Positions 6,853-7,115 of a stretch of DNA of 7,115 nt are shown piece after piece. The number at the start of each line of letters is the position of its first letter. Position 1 is the stretch's first letter. Under the pieces are notes generated by a model. That model was given only the letters and a program-made list of their open reading frames with translations, was not told where the DNA came from and searched no databases. The stretch comes from Verrucomicrobiales bacterium (lineage in GTDB: Bacteria; Verrucomicrobiota; Verrucomicrobiia; Limisphaerales; SXQI01), in contig SXQI01000069.1 in NCBI GenBank assembly GCA_005793025.1, positions 1 through 7,115 of the forward strand, given 5' to 3'. A program made the position numbers and the translations under genes.

Positions 6853-6949
6853 ACGTAGATTTGAAACCAGACTAGGATTCCCGGCCGCAACGTAAAAGAA
6901 CTTTGTGGGCTAGTTTTTGTTCCGGCTCGATTAAATCAAGATGGAGCAA

Positions 6950-7115
6950 CTATTTTTTCGAATCTTGGAGGCGAATTTGTTGAAGTTCCAAAAGAGTTTC
7001 TCGAATTTCAGAGTCGGATGGATCCAATTGCAAACAGCGCGTGAAACATCGTTCGGCATTCGCTGCATCTCCGAGTTCTGCAAAAACAAATCCAAGATAG
7101 CCATGAGTTTTTGCA
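6950..7115 (-). CDS. C-terminal end of a TPR-repeat protein (5' end outside window)
   Basis: Reading the minus strand from 7114, an open frame of 54 residues runs in from beyond the right edge and ends at a TAG whose complement is 6950-6952. It contains a recognisable tetratricopeptide repeat: HGYLGFVFAELGDAANAERC, then FTRCLQLDPSD. The large, small and proline positions match the TPR pattern (LG..y.elGd...A...f...L.LdP). A charged helical tail rich in Glu, Gln and Leu follows and ends in SKK. TPR proteins mediate protein-protein contacts; nothing more specific can be said from the fragment. The 97 bases between its stop codon and the hydrolase start show no convincing promoter or terminator, so it could belong to the same transcript or stand apart. 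Confidence 0.75.
   Translation of the reverse strand, partial: AKTHGYLGFVFAELGDAANAERCFTRCLQLDPSDSEIRETLLELQQIRLQDSKK

Noticed and set aside
6853..6949. Promoter or terminator between the TPR gene and the hydrolase gene
   Set aside because: I looked for -35/-10-like pairs and stem-loops on the minus strand. A TTGATT lacks a matching -10 at the right distance, and no GC-rich stem with a T-run is present.
1..7115. Mobile element, CRISPR array, tRNA, defence or phage genes
   Set aside because: No terminal inverted repeats, transposase or integrase motifs, spaced repeats or cloverleaf folds were recognised; every long frame is explained by housekeeping or accessory metabolic and surface protein families.

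Overview
The window looks like chromosomal DNA from a bacterium of the Planctomycetes/Verrucomicrobia (PVC) group. The evidence is the combination of families: a Tat-exported DUF1501 protein, a stand-alone protein with a pre-peptidase C-terminal (PPC) domain, a Planctomycete-type cytochrome c fused to WD40 repeats, and a secreted enzyme carrying an NPCBM carbohydrate-binding module. Base composition is moderate (about half G+C by eye). Only one gene start has a strong Shine-Dalgarno sequence. The genus cannot be told from this window. I see no rRNA, tRNA, CRISPR array, insertion sequence, integrase or phage gene, and no gene-free stretch longer than about 100 bases.

Left half, plus strand (1-3499): three genes in a row, all for exported proteins. 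They are a DUF1501 protein whose start lies off the left edge (its twin-arginine motif is just visible), a small secreted IPT-like plus PPC protein, and a c-type cytochrome fused to a seven-repeat WD40 propeller. The last two overlap by four bases (ATGA) and are surely co-transcribed. The layout suggests an extracytoplasmic surface or redox module of the kind common in PVC bacteria, whose function is largely unknown.

Right half, minus strand (read from 7115 down to 3513): the C-terminal end of a TPR-repeat protein, a 97-base gap, then three closely spaced genes. These encode a secreted isochorismatase-like cysteine hydrolase with chitobiase-like and NPCBM C-terminal modules, a classical short-chain dehydrogenase/reductase (SDR), and a ROK-family sugar kinase. 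Gaps of 23 and 35 bases suggest one operon. A plausible but unproven reading is capture or processing of a glycan-derived substrate outside the cytoplasm, followed by cytoplasmic oxidation/reduction and phosphorylation of a sugar.

The two blocks converge with only 13 bases between the stop codons of the cytochrome and the kinase, and no convincing terminator lies between them. No complete new system can be claimed. The most unusual items are the secreted hydrolase-NPCBM architecture with its cysteine cluster, the cytochrome-propeller fusion with its small PPC partner, and a ROK kinase lacking the usual zinc-binding cysteines.
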